A stretch of DNA of 64,000 nucleotides from NCBI GenBank assembly GCA_039090855.1, contig CM077028.1, positions 64,981,054-65,045,053 on the forward strand. The letters are read 5' to 3'. The notes under the pieces were generated by a model. It ran no database searches and was not told where the DNA came from. It was given only the letters and a program-made list of their open reading frames with translations. Shown piece by piece: positions 19,751-30,349 of this stretch (its first letter is position 1; the number at the start of each line of letters is the position of its first letter). Origin of the DNA: Macrothele yani. Taxonomy: Eukaryota > Arthropoda > Arachnida > Araneae > Macrothelidae. Position numbers and translations under genes: made by a program.

Positions 19751-22015
19751 ATCTCAGCTTCAAATATTTTACCTTTTCAAAATTACAGCGCTTTTGAGGA
19801 GGGGAGGGGGGGGGTAAAGTCCCGAGTGAATCACTCTGTAGCTTTCTGTGCTGTCTGTCAGGTGTGCCAATGCTCTCTTCTTTAAATCTCAGCTTGAAAT
19901 ACTTCACCTTTTCTAATTTATAGCGCTTTGGAGGAGGGGGGTAAAGTCGCGATTGAATCACTCTGTAGCTTTCTGTGCCGTCTGACAGGTGTGCCAATGC
20001 TCTCTTCTTCAAATCTCAGCTTGAAATTTTTACCTTTTCAAAATTATAGCGCTTTGGAGGAGGGGGGGTAAAGTCCCGAATAAATCACTCTGTAGCTTTC
20101 TGTGCCGTCTGGCAGGTGTGCCAATGCACTCTCCTTCAAATCTCAGCTTCAAATATTTTACCTTTTCAAAATTATAGCGCTTTGGAGGAGGGAGGGGGGT
20201 AAAGTCCCGATTGAATCACTCTGTAGCTTTCTGTGCTGTCTGGCAGGTGTGCCAATGCTGTCTTCTTCAAATCTCAGCTTCAAATATTTTACCTTTTCAA
20301 AATTATAGCGCTTTGGAGGAGGGAGGGGGGTAAAGTCCCGATTGAATCACTCTGTAGCTTTCTGTGCTGTCTGGCAGGTGTGCCAATGCTGTCTTCTTCA
20401 AATCTCAGCTTCAAATATTTTACCTTTTCAAAATTATAGCGCTTTGGAGGAGGGAGGGGGTAAAGTCCCGATTGAATCACTCTGTAGCTTTCTGTGCTGT
20501 CTGGCAGGTGTGCCAATGCTGTCTTCTTCAAATCTCAGCTTGAAATATTTTACCTTTTCAAAATTATAGCGCTTTGGAGGAGGGGGGGTAAAGTCCCGAA
20601 TAAATCACTCTGTAGCTTTCTGTGCCGTCTGGCAGGTGTGCCAATGCTCTCTCCTTCAAATCTCAGCTTGAAATATTTTACCTTTTCAAAATTATAGCGC
20701 TTTGGAGGAGGGGGCTAAAGTCGCGAGTGAATCACTCTGTAGCTTTCTGTGCCCCGTCTGCCAGGTGTGCCAATGCTCTCTTCTTCAAATCTCAGCTTGA
20801 AATATTTTACCTTTTCAAATTTATAGCGCTTTGGAAGAGGGGGGGGGGTAAAGTCGCGAGTGAATCACTCTGTAGCTTTCTGTGCCGTCTGGCAGATGTG
20901 CCGATGCTCTCTTCTTCAAATCTCAGCTTGAAATATTTTACCTTTTCAAAATTATAGCGCTTTGGAGGAGGGGGGGGTAATGTCCCGACTGAATCACTGT
21001 AGCTTTTTGTGCCGTCTGACAGGTGTGCCAATGCTCTATTCTTCAAATTTCAGCTTGAAATGCTTTACCTTTTCAAAATTATAGCGCTTTGGAGGAGGGG
21101 GGTTAAAGTCCCGAGTGAATCACTGTAGCTTTTTGTGCCGTCTGACAGGTGTGCCAATGCTCTATTCTTCAAATCTCAGCTTGAAATGTTTTACCTTTTC
21201 AAATTTATAGCGCTTTGGAAGAGGTGGGGGTAAAGTCGCGAGTGAATCACTCTGTAGCTTTCTGTGCCGTCTGGCAGGTGTGCCGATGCTCTCTTCTTCA
21301 AATCTCAGCTTGAAATATTTTACCTTTTCAAAATTATAGCGCTTTGGAAGAGGAGGGGGGGTGTAAAGTCCCGAGTGAATCAGTCTGTAGCTTTCTGTGC
21401 CATCTGACCGGTGTGCCAATGCTCTCTTTGTCTTGAAATCTCAGCTTGAAATGTTTTACATTTTCAAAATTATAGCGCTTTGGATGGGGGTTAAGTCCCG
21501 AATGAATCACTCTGTAGCTTTCTGTGCCGTCTGACAAGTGTGCCAAAGCTTTCTTCGTCTTGAAATCTCAACTTGAAATGTTTTACCTTTTCAAAATTAT
21601 AGCGCTTTGGAGGGTAGGGGAAGGGGGCTAAAGTCCCGAGTGAATCACTCTGTAGCTTTCTGTGCTGCCTGACAGGTGTGCCAATGCTCTATTCTTCAAA
21701 TCTCAGCTTGAAAGGTTTTACCTTTTCAAAATTATAGCGCTTTGGAAGGGGGAGGGTACAGTCCCGAGTGAATCACTCTGTAGCTTTCTGTGCCGTCTGA
21801 CAGGTGTGCCAAAGCTCTCGTTTTTAAATCTCAGCTTGAAATGTTTCACCTTTTCAAAATTATAGCGCTTTGGAGGGAAAGGGGTGTGTAAAGTCCCGAG
21901 TTAATCACTCTGTAGCTCTCCGTGCCGTCTGACAGATGTGCCAATGCTGTCTTCTTCAAATCTCAGTTTAAAATATTTTCCCGTTTCAAATTTATATCAC
22001 CTTGGGGGGGGGCAA
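19745..22015. repeat. Satellite-like array, ~18 units of ~130 bp
   Basis: Each unit contains CTGTAGCTTTCTGTGCCGTC, GGTGTGCCAATGCTCT, AATCTCAGCTTGAAATATTT and TTATAGCGCTTTGGAG, then a G-run of variable length. Unit spacing read from TATAGCGCTTT is 123-138 bp. The first and last units are the most diverged (GC-run changes, TATATCACCTTGG at 21,996), typical of unequal exchange. Part of the unit, inverted, is the terminus of the adjoining transposon (18,745-18,805). Open frames within it are by-products of the repeat. Confidence 0.95.
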
Positions 22016-22938
22016 AGTTCGAAATGAATAATTCTAGGTTTCTGTGGCAGGTGTGTCAATGCTCTCTTCCTGTACAACACCCAACAGACTCTGCGTGTGC
22101 TCGTCTGATTCTGCAATTTATGTTTATTTGCATATGTGGAGGTGTTCGAATGCTTTTGTCTACCTAGTGTATGTATACGCCAGCGAAACCTCAAAAACAT
22201 TGGACATTTGAGACACCTGTCTGGTGCAAAAATATTCGTGTAATCTATCTTTTAAAAACAGACAAATTCAATTACCTACGAGAAGGATTATGTTGCTGGT
22301 CGAACACAGAAGATAAAAAACCTTATTAACTTCTGCCTGGTATTAAATTGCACATGGCTTTTAGCCACGTGCAGGGGAAAGATGCATTTTCCGCTCCCCC
22401 TCGTGATACTGCGTGACAGCATTTTACGAAATGCATAAGCCGATATTTTAGGATATAAATTTTTCTCTAGTTCAATGATTTCAGAAAAGAAGATTAACTG
22501 ACTAATTGTAGGTAAAACCACCTGCTCCGACTTTTGTGTATATATACACACTTGACTTTTTCCTTTAGGTAAGTCAGGATATCGAGCATTTCACATCCAT
22601 GCCTTACCCTGGATTCGAACCTAAGAAAAAGGAAGCAAATCATTAAAAGCATTGTCATAATGATGAGCATTTCAAGTTTCGCTTGTGAGCATCTACAAAA
22701 AATGTGCAAATATTTAGCTGTCACAAAACATCTATTATTTTTAATGAGTTGCTGAATTTTGCTGGAAATAAAAATATATCACTCAATTAAGAAAAACTAC
22801 TACTTTAAATTCCGGTGACGGACAAAAAAATGCATAATTTTTTATGTTATTATATAAACATTTACACTACGTTCAATTTCAATAGTACAGTAAATTTCAA
22901 TGATCATGTTGCATGCGTACACATTTGCAAACACCATG
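22016..22938. other. Spacer with a small SINE scrap
   Basis: No gene seen. Positions 22,587-22,628 (CACATCCATGCCTTACC, GGATTCGAACCT) are a minus-strand fragment of the family-1 SINE head. The rest is A+T-rich. Confidence 0.5.
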
Positions 22939-22979
22939 TACAGGGTAAGTCAAAATGATGTTCCCGATTTAAATGATTT

Positions 22980-24283
22980 GGTACTCATGTTTAACGTAAA
23001 GCAGATACACACAACTAGTACTGTTGAAAAGCACGTAACACGGCACACATCAAGTCGGTAATCAAGTTTCTGCCAAACTCTTTGTAGCATGTTGGTGTCA
23101 ATTTCTGTTTTGGCTGCTGTGATGCGAGCTTTCAAATCAATCAGCATCGTTGCAAATGGTGGTACATTGACACGATCCTTTATAAAACCCCACAAGAAAA
23201 ATCACACGAGTGAGGTCTGGGGATCGTGGTGGCCAACGCAGCAGTTCTTCACCCCCCCAGGGCGACCCCAGTGGTGCAGTATATCTAAGTATGGCTTCTG
23301 ATTATTCCTTCAAAATGGGTCCGGGTTCGAATCCCGATGAGGCATGGATGTTTTGTTTGTCTTACGGCATTGGCTCTCTCCCTTCCCTGGTGCCAGTAGC
23401 CTTAAATTAGGGACGGGCGACTGCTCATAGCCAGCTGAGTTGCCCACGGTGGTCGTTAAACCTCCAATCAAAAAAAAAAAAATCCCCCTGAGCTGAACGG
23501 CCCATCCATCGTTTTGGTAGCCTGTCATTGAGGTGGCGCCAAACCACCTTATGGAAATGCGGTGGAGCACCATCGAGTTGAAAAATGAAGTCATCAATGT
23601 CTTCTTCTAGCTGTGGGAGAAACCATTGTTCGAGCATGTCGAGATAGGTAATTCCTGTCACAGTGGCTTCAGCAAAGAAGAGGGACCCATACACCTTTCC
23701 ATGAGTAATTGCACAAACTACATTGACTTTTGGGGAAGCACGCTCCTGCTGCAAGATTGCATGGGGATTTTCAGTGCCCCAAATTCTCACGCTGTGCCTG
23801 TTCACCTTCCCTGAAATGTTGCTTCGTCACTAAAAACTAACTTTACAGAGAGACCGTCATCCTCCATTAGAGCAAAAAATCTTTCACAGAAAGTCGTTCG
23901 CAGGTGGCGGTCATCCCTCTTCAGCTTTTGAATAAACTGCAGACGATACGGTTGCACGTGCAAACGTTTCCTTATAACTCGCAATAGAGTTTTCTATGAG
24001 ACACCAAGTTCTCGACCTGCTCTATAAGTGGATTTCTGAGGGGTCCTTAGTAACTTACCCGAATACGCTCCACTACGTCGTTTCCTATCGACGGACGTCC
24101 AGCAGATTTTCCCTTGCAAATGCAGCCCGTGTCTTTAAATTGTGAATACCAATTACGAATTGACTTACCACTGGGTGGCTCTATCCCAAATTCAGTCCGA
24201 GAATGCCACTGAGCAGTCACAACTAATTTGTTTGTATGAAACTCGAGAACACAAAATGCTTTCTGTTGTCCGCTTGCCGCCAT
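22980..24283 (-). pseudogene. Rosa-like transposase pseudogene disrupted by a SINE
   Basis: ATG at 24,283 (MAASGQQKAFCVLEF), an HTH with SGKSIRNWYSQFKDTGC and KGKSAGRPS, then RKRLHVQPYRLQFIQKL, VFSDEATFQG (first Asp, about 23,825), RIWGTENPHA, NVVCAITHGKVYG and FQLDGAPPHFH (second Asp, about 23,570). After RWMGRSAQG the SINE intervenes; coding resumes at 23,250 with LRWPPRSPDLT. The third Asp survives only in a shifted frame (CDF). At least three further frameshifts. The spacing around the SINE fits a DD41D enzyme. Confidence 0.88.
23261..23483 (+). mobile_element. SINE (family 1) inside a transposase
   Basis: Head with a decayed A-box (GTGGTGCAGTATATCTAAGT), B-box GGGTTCGAATCCC, body and a 13-A tail. 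Candidate duplicated target is CCCCCCAGGG before and TCCCCCTGAG after, imperfect. It separates two parts of one transposase motif. Confidence 0.9.
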
Positions 24284-24596
24284 TGTATGACTTGTTCCTT
24301 CTGCCTAACCTATCACGCCATCTACCGATCACCCGCTCCATCGATAGCGGGGTATTGAAATTTGGGGAGATTACTTTCTAAAGTACACATCTCGCAACTA
24401 AAAATACTCATTACATGTCGTGGGGAAAAGCATTGGAATCGGGAACATCATTTTGACTAACCCGGTACATAACATTATGCTCGTAGCCTCGATAACCACA
24501 TTATTAGGTGCACTCAAGCATTCGATTGGTGCGAATGAAAGGTCCGGCAAAGGTCCACAGTACACGTGGACGGCGAGAACGGAAAAGTAGGACAAC

Positions 24597-25609
24597 TTAC
24601 CTAGGCAAAATAATCCCCCTCGGAATCGACACATAGTTGCCATCTGTCCGGCAAGAACGTCTTCGCGGCTGGGACCCGAAGAAGTCATCAACTGCACGCT
24701 GAACCTCATTTTCTGTCGTGAACTCTTTCCCTGACAGGAAGTGATCCAGGCGACGATATAGATGATAGTCTGTCGAAGACAAGTCCGGGAAATAGGCAGG
24801 ATGAAGCAGTGCTTCATAGCCCAAGGCACTTAGTGTCATCATCGTTTGTTGTGTGACATGAGAGCGTTGTCCTGGAGCAGAAGAGCACCATGTCTGTTGA
24901 CCAAAGCCGGTTGTTTCTGCTGAAATTCAGCACAATAACATTCTGCAGTGGTGGTCTGGACTCGTGACAAGAAACTCCGATGAATTATCCCGGCTCTGGA
25001 CTACCAGACAAGGAACATCATCTTCTTGGTGTGTAGGGGTGGCTTAGGATACCGTCCAGCAGGCTGTGCCTTGCTTGACCATTGTGAAGATCGTTTCTAA
25101 TTATCATAAAGGACCCACTTCGTGTCGCAGGTGACGACGACACGATGCAGTAGAGGCTCCTGTTTATTTCTGGCAAAGCAGCGACGTGCAGACTTCCAAA
25201 CGCCTAGTCTTGTTGGCAGTTGTCAACTCATGCGGCAACCATATGTCCGGCTTTTTTACCTTACCCAGCACAGCCAGACGCCGAACAACTGTCGTGTGGT
25301 TGACACACCTACCTCTGTCGCTATCTCATTACACGTTCTTCGGGGGTCCGCTTCAACCACACGTAACAGAATATCGTCAGGAACACGTTGGTAACCACGT
25401 GCTTCGTTTTGCAGGCTCGTATCTCCGCTTCGAAACTTCACAAACCATCGCCGAATGGTTCTTTCGTTGGCTGTGTTATCCCCAAACGTTTTGTTAACGT
25501 TTCGAGGGGCGATTCCCGCAGAATGACCCATTTTAAATTCATACAGGAAGATGACTCTCAAATCCGGCGTCTGTATGTTTCCTTTGCAAGCCACGTTACG
25601 TCCAAACAA
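24597..25609 (-). pseudogene. Mariner (DD34D) transposase pseudogene
   Basis: The minus-strand frame 25,256-25,609 reads RVIFLYEFKMGHSAGIAPRN, then NERTIRRWFVKFRSGDTSLQ and EADPRRTCNEIATEVGVS: the paired-like HTH of mariner. After frameshifts come KVKKPDIWLPHEL, a decayed first-Asp region, LLLQDNALMSHN (second Asp), YEALLHPAYFPDLSSTDYHL (third Asp, D34D spacing) and RRLDHFLSGKEF to a stop at 24,597. Terminal repeats not identified. It begins ~130 bp from the right end of the preceding element. Confidence 0.87.
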
Positions 25610-25639
25610 ATCACGCCTGAACCTTGTTCTTCACACACG

Positions 25640-26071
25640 TGGTAGCTATTTATAGAAACTCTGGGAAGTTTCATTTGCAGCAACCCAATTTCGTATCTGT
25701 GAAAAGCCATTCACATCTCCTCTAGCTTTTGAAATAAAACTTAATTATCAGAACTGTATCTATCATTCTCAGCGCAAAATTTCTGGAACATTTTCTCTTT
25801 CACAAAAAATAATGCATTCTTGTATCTTGTATATTCTTAAGATTCATTTTTTTAGAAAAGAAACACCTAAAATGTTCGTCAAATAGATACTACGGGCAGA
25901 TGGATGCCAAAAAAATCATGCAAGTAGGCATGCCACAGAACACTTTCAAGTTTTCTGAAGAATGTTTACTTGCATGATTATGTGTTTGACTTCAGTTATT
26001 TCTGAAGACTTATTTCTTCACGGAATTCGCCTTCTGCTCACGCATCGCAAAGGTGAAGGATCATATATGAT
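25640..26071. other. Spacer ending in an 8-bp direct repeat
   Basis: No gene. The final bases TATATGAT (26,064-26,071) are the left target duplication of the hAT-like element that follows. Confidence 0.6.
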
Positions 26072-26474
26072 CAGGGCCGGTTGAACCACTAGGCGAACTA
26101 GGCGGCTGCCTAGGGCGCCGAAATTTAGGAGGCGCCAAGGTTTAGAGTTGATAAAATAAAATGAGTCAATTAATAGGGAAAAAAAGAATAAAAACAAACA
26201 GTTTATTTTCTGTTGCCTTTTTGATATTCTATATAACTTGCGAATTCTTATATTCCTTGAGTAAGTGAAAAACTGAGACCTACGCTTATAGAGTAGGTAA
26301 GTCAGTGTGCTGTAAATGAGAAGCCGATGAGAAAGTACGCCTCTGTCCAAAAACTGCCATCAACCAGGTCCGCTCCTATGCAGCAGGAAAGTCATGCGAT
26401 ACCTGATGGCGGCAATGCATTTTATATAAATCCTGCTTTCGATGGAAATATCAAGACCACTTCTATCACAAATA

Positions 26475-27890
26475 CACTGGCGTGTAAAAATTAAGGACGA
26501 GACGGTTTTTTGAACGTAACGTCGTGCAGAAGTGCTCCACATCGACTCAAATCATACCATAAGATCCTCGAGATGTAACAATATGGGACAAGTGAGCGAA
26601 ACCGTCCAAACAAGAAATCCAAAGGATACAAAGGCACTTTATTGAGAAGGTAGCTTCGAGCACAACTGCACAGAAGACAGAAACGTCCATGTGACAGGCG
26701 GATACCAAGAAAAATCCAGTCTTTAGTAGTGGATATGATCACCTCTGACTGCGTTGCAGGATTTACAACGTCTGTCCATGCTGAGGACGAGGTTGTCAAG
26801 GAGCTGTTGAAGCATCGCGGCCCATTCCTCTTGTAGCGCCAATCACAGCTGCGGAATCGTTGCTGGCGGCTGGTGACGTGCTGCCAAGCGTCTCCCGAGA
26901 AGGTCCCACACGTGTTCGATTGGATATAGGTCCGGGGACCTTGCGGGCCAATCCATGCGTTGAATATCTTCTCTCCAACACCTTTGCGACGGCCACTGTT
27001 CGATGAAGTGTAGCGTTGTCGTCCATGAAGAGGAACTCAGGACCCACAGCACCTCTAAACAGACGCACGTGAGGCAGGAGAACCTCGGTACAATAGGGGA
27101 CACCAGTGACCGAACCTCTTTGGAAGATGTGGAGGTCAGTACGGCTACCAAGCATGATACCGCCCCAAACGAAAACTCCTCCACCTGCAGACCGGTCCCT
27201 TTCGATGATGTTCGAGGTGTGATTGCGTGTTCCCTGCTCTCTCTAGATGTGTATACGTCCAGAATCGCTCGTCAGACTGACTCGGCTCTCATCCGTAAAG
27301 AGAACGATCCCATTGCTGGTGTGTCCAGTTCTTGTGTTCCTGGCACCACAGAAACCGCCGTCTCCGATGAGCAGGCGTTAATGGCACACGCCGTATTGGT
27401 CAACGTGCAAATAGACCGCCTTTGTGCAGCCTTCTGGCCACGGTAAAACGCGATAACGGGCGTTAAGTTGTCCGTTGCATGTGCCTTGCGATTTCTCCCG
27501 CTGTCTGCTGTCTGTTTTTTCTCGCCTGTAGGACAATATACCGGCTGTCCGCCGCCGTGGTTGCTCGTGGACGACCACTGCTAAACTCTCGGACAGCTGT
27601 TCCTGTCGTTTGAAATGCTCTCCAAGCTCGTGAAACAATGCTGTGAGCGATCCCGAACTCCTCGGCTACACTAGTCACACTTTGACCTTCTTCCAACTTT
27701 CAAATGACGCGACTTCGGGTAAAGTCATTCAGATGTCGTCTACTGGATTGCCTGTTGGCCATATCACACGGTGACAGCAACTCGACGTCGTTCAAACCGA
27801 TGTACACCGTGCAATAGCTTTCACCGAATTTCTGAGCGTACACCGCCCGTGTGCTTTATACCCTTCCAACCCTCCTCCCCCTCACTACGT
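26475..27890 (-). mobile_element. Tc1-like element B
   Basis: The left terminus (26,475) is CACTGGCGTGTAAAAATTAA preceded by TA, inverse to the right end of element A at 10,469. The opposite terminus could not be found, so the right limit is set just past the transposase start and leader and is uncertain. Confidence 0.75.
26723..27762 (-). pseudogene. Tc1-like transposase pseudogene (element B)
   Basis: ATG at 27,762 (MANRQSSRRHLNDFTRSRVI then TGA), continuing LEEGQSVTSVAEEFGIAHS (HTH 1), FSSGRPRATTAADSRYI (HTH 2), RQQTAGEIARHMQRTTG, FTVARRLHKGGLFAR, a shifted DESRF-type region near 27,300, GGVLVWGAVS-like sequence, FMDDNATLHRTVAV (second Asp, about 27,020) and MDWPARSPDLYPIEHVWD (Glu, DD34E, about 26,950), ending NAVRGDHIHY at TAA 26,723. 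About 346 codons with two or three frameshifts and one early stop. Confidence 0.9.
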
Positions 27891-28023
27891 CATGCTGCAT
27901 ATATGCGTATTTCCTACCGTACTGGACCCTAGTCTATCTCCTGAGTGTGTTATTTCGGTCCGTTCTGCCTGCTCGTTCCGGTGTTATGCTAATTTCTCTT
28001 CTTCATCCTTAAAAGAAATGTTT

Positions 28024-28232
28024 GCTGTTGTGGTTTCAACGACCATCTTGAGCAATATGATGGGCCATAAGCAGTCGCCCGTTCCTAATTTCGAACCACT
28101 GGTTGCAGGGGAGGGAGAGTGCCAGTGCCGTAAGACAAACACAACATGCATACCTCACCGCGATTCGAACCTAGACCCACCTTGGACGAATAATCCGAAG
28201 CAAGAGTTAGACCACTGTGCCAACAGGTCGGC
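28024..28232 (-). mobile_element. SINE (family 1), minus strand, in the hAT-like shell
   Basis: Reverse body (ATAAGCAGTCGCCCGTTCCT, CAGTGCCGTAAGACAAACAC) and reversed B-box GATTCGAACCTAG. No clear A tail or target duplication; diverged. Confidence 0.85.
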
Positions 28233-28720
28233 TTGACAGAAGAGTAGAAACTGTCACATTCAGACTTATTTTCTAATGATAACAGGGCCAAGGGTAAGAG
28301 AGACCATACTACTATATTAATTCCTCTGACATTCTTGTTTCTTTATATTTTCTATTTTTCTTTTTTTTTTTTTACCGGAGGATCCGGAAAAGATATTTTT
28401 TGGGTTAGCTACGTTATATTGATAACTTAGCTAATTTCTTGTTCGATTGCGAACAAGAAATTGCCCGTGAAGACACGTGTTGGTAATTTTGCGAACAATA
28501 AAGAACGCAAAACGAAATTTTAATTTAATTTTAATTTACATTGGAAGTAAGTAAATGGAGGTAGATTCCATTAGTTTCTTTCTATTTACTATATTTTTAC
28601 TTCTTGAAATTACTATTGGATAAATGCAATATGTTTAGCCACACAAAGAATAACATAAATTTTGGGGGCGCAAGGATGATTGCCTGCCTATAGGGCGTCA
28701 AGCGCCCTAGCACCAGCCCT
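28233..28720. other. Right remnant of the hAT-like shell
   Basis: A+T-rich with a T-run and an imperfect inverted pair around TAGCTAATTTCTTGTTCG and CGAACAAGAAATTGC (28,430-28,463). No coding sequence seen. Confidence 0.5.
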
Positions 28721-28796
28721 GTATATGATTTGATTTGCGGGCGGCGGAGCGTTTTATTTGAGTTCGAAACGCATCCTCAGTTGTTTGGAGTTTCCT

Positions 28797-28900
28797 TGTT
28801 CTGGGTGGTGTAACGGTAATATACTAGAACGTAAATCAGGAGAGGCGGGTTCGATTCGCGTTCCAGGACGATGTAATTTTCAAGTTTTCTGAGGCATCTC
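28797..28900 (+). mobile_element. Short tRNA-derived SINE (family 2)
   Basis: A tRNA-like module beginning GTTCTGG and closing CCAGGAC (acceptor-like pairing), with A-box-like GGTGTAACGGTAA and B-box GGGTTCGATTCG, followed by GACGATGTAATTTTCAAG. The same module and tail occur at 45,857-45,950. Either a tRNA pseudogene or a small SINE; two copies with a shared non-tRNA tail favour a SINE. Confidence 0.6.
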
Positions 28901-29264
28901 TACTTGCACCTAAACTGTTGTTACACGTTATCTATTTTATGATCACCTCTCTCCGAATCAAGTACTTATATATTGTGCAATTAAAAATTGTTCTTAGTCA
29001 ATATTTGTCAGCATTTTGAATTACGCAATGAATCAATATACAAAATGGAGACAAAAGGTTGTACGAACATCGCAGCACAAAACATAACTTGAACTGACAT
29101 GAGTACTGGTGTTATATATCTCGAAGCAGGGCCCAAGAAAAAGTACTGCTGATCATTCTTTACCCCAAATTCTTGTTTCTTTACATTTTATTTCTGTTTT
29201 TTTAATTTCTGGTTCAGATTTTTTTCTTTGCACACAAAACAGCAAATAATTGTAGACAAAGTTA

Positions 29265-29698
29265 TTTCTTCAATACATCAGAAGGTGTATCGTTGCTATA
29301 TGATGAATTCTGAGTCGCAAGCAAGTAAAATCGAAAGCTTTGCGTATATAAGCTTATACAGAAATCCACTGAAATGTTCGGAAAGGAACATGAGTAAAAA
29401 TCACACCGTTTCTTCAATACGTCAGAAAGTGCATGGTTGCTAAATGATGAATTCCGAGTCGCAAGAAAGTAAAATCGGAAGCTTAGCGTATATAAGCTTA
29501 CGCAAAAATCCATTGAAATGTTTGGAAAGGAACATGACTGAAAACCATACCGCTTCTTCAATACATCAGAAGGTTTATAGTTGCTAAATGATGAATTCTG
29601 AGTCGCAAGCAAGTAAAATCGAACGCTTAGCGCATATAAGCTTACACAGAAATCCATTGAAATGTTTGGAATGGAACATAACTAAAAATCATACCTTT
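29265..29698. repeat. Three tandem units of 144 bp
   Basis: Units start at about 29,275, 29,419 and 29,563 (CAGAAGGTGTAT / CAGAAAGTGCAT / CAGAAGGTTTAT), each with ATGATGAATTC.GAGTCGCAAG and GCGTATATAAGCTTA. The period is exactly 144 and divisible by three, so a repetitive 131-codon minus-strand frame stays open; I regard it as a by-product, not a gene. Confidence 0.9.
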
Positions 29699-29764
29699 GA
29701 AACAGTCTGTTAATTTCAAGATATTTCCAAAACATTCGGAATGCATCTAAGGATATCACCAAGC

Positions 29765-30345
29765 TTAAGGGGGGGGGGGCGTCTGGTGATTTGCTCTCTG
29801 TACATCTGATACAAACAATTTTCACCCTATTTCCTGAGCGAAGAAAGATTTTCCATACACCGAAATCGGCCCAAGATAAAGAATTATCCTAACCGAGATT
29901 GTAAAATCGGTGTTTTTTTGCAAAAAAAAAAAACCCATTCCTGAACTGTGTTAAAAATCAATAACTTTACTTCGATGTAGTTATGATACTTGTTTACAGG
30001 TGGCGCCACTCTTTCTTACCACTACATCAAAGTAAATTTATTGATTTTTTGCAAAAAACTATAACGCACAAGTTTGTCCGCGCCGGGCATCGAATCTGGA
30101 TTCCCTCACTCCGGAGTAAGTCGTTCTCCCAACTGAGCTACGCGGACATGTGCTCTCACTGCTATCTGCGTTTATCTCATGTGCGTCCTGCTGGGCAGGA
30201 ACGGCACAAAACACCAATTGTGCAATCTAAGTTTGGATGTTTTTCCTTAGTGAGCCATTTTTAATGTATGGGAAATCTTTCTTTACTGAGGAAATAGGGG
30301 AGATTTGGAAGTATAGGGAGCAAAATCACCAGATGTTCAGCTTAT
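29765..30345. mobile_element. Foldback element enclosing a hairpin and a tRNA-like block
   Basis: Outer arms 29,765-29,860 and 30,255-30,345 are inverted copies (TCTGGTGATTTGCTCTCTGT; CCTATTTCCT.AG.AAAGAAAGA). Inside lies a second hairpin with ~32-bp arms (29,953-29,984 and 30,017-30,049; CAATAACTTTACTTCGATGT) and then the tRNA-like sequence at 30,074-30,148. The arm tips resemble those of the TTAA MITE family (GATTTTGCT.CCTATACTTCC). Confidence 0.72.
30074..30148 (-). pseudogene. tRNA-like sequence inside the foldback element
   Basis: On the minus strand it begins GTCCGCG, contains the A-box TAGCTCAGTTGGGAGA and B-box-like GATTCGATGCC, and closes CGCGGAC, a perfect 7-bp acceptor pairing. 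The anticodon stem can pair (CTTAC with GTGAG) but leaves a 6-nt loop, and the T stem is poor, so a functional tRNA is unlikely. A relative lies at 35,831-35,905. Confidence 0.6.
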
Positions 30346-30349
30346 ACGG

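Larger units (their letters stand above)
22939..24467 (-). mobile_element. Rosa-like mariner with ~40-bp TIRs, split by a SINE
   Basis: The left end TACAGGGTAAGTCAAAATGA (22,939) and right end (24,467; reverse complement TACCGGGTTAGTCAAAATGA) continue as inverted repeats through GATGTTCCCGATT. TA at both termini. Contains the transposase pseudogene and a plus-strand SINE at 23,261-23,483. Confidence 0.9.
26072..28721. mobile_element. hAT-like non-autonomous element, host to a Tc1 and a SINE
   Basis: Begins CAGGGCCGGT (26,072) and ends with the inverse ACCAGCCCTG (28,721). It is flanked by a perfect 8-bp duplication TATATGAT (26,064-26,071 and 28,722-28,729), the hallmark of hAT. Subterminal GC-rich inverted words (GGGCGCC, GGCGCC/GGGCGTC) occur at both ends. 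No hAT transposase is visible; the ~0.4 kb left and ~0.5 kb right remnants are A+T-rich. The Tc1 and SINE inside arrived later. Confidence 0.85.

Noticed and set aside
19458..20012. 184-codon minus-strand frame that looks like one protein
   Set aside because: It is a fortuitous join of two satellite units with a rosa-like transposase fragment.
20102..20957. Several overlapping frames with a repeated peptide (GRCANAL..KSQL.IFYLFKIIALW)
   Set aside because: They follow the ~130-bp tandem unit; the unit length is not a multiple of three and frames switch from unit to unit.
26380..26400. AAGTCATGCGATAC, shared with the Tc1 terminus at 63,815
   Set aside because: Only ~14 bp match and no further terminal repeat or coding sequence follows.
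30074..30148. Candidate functional tRNA gene on the minus strand
   Set aside because: The anticodon loop is 6 nt and the T stem is weak; homology to the copy at 35.8 kb extends outside the tRNA-like part.
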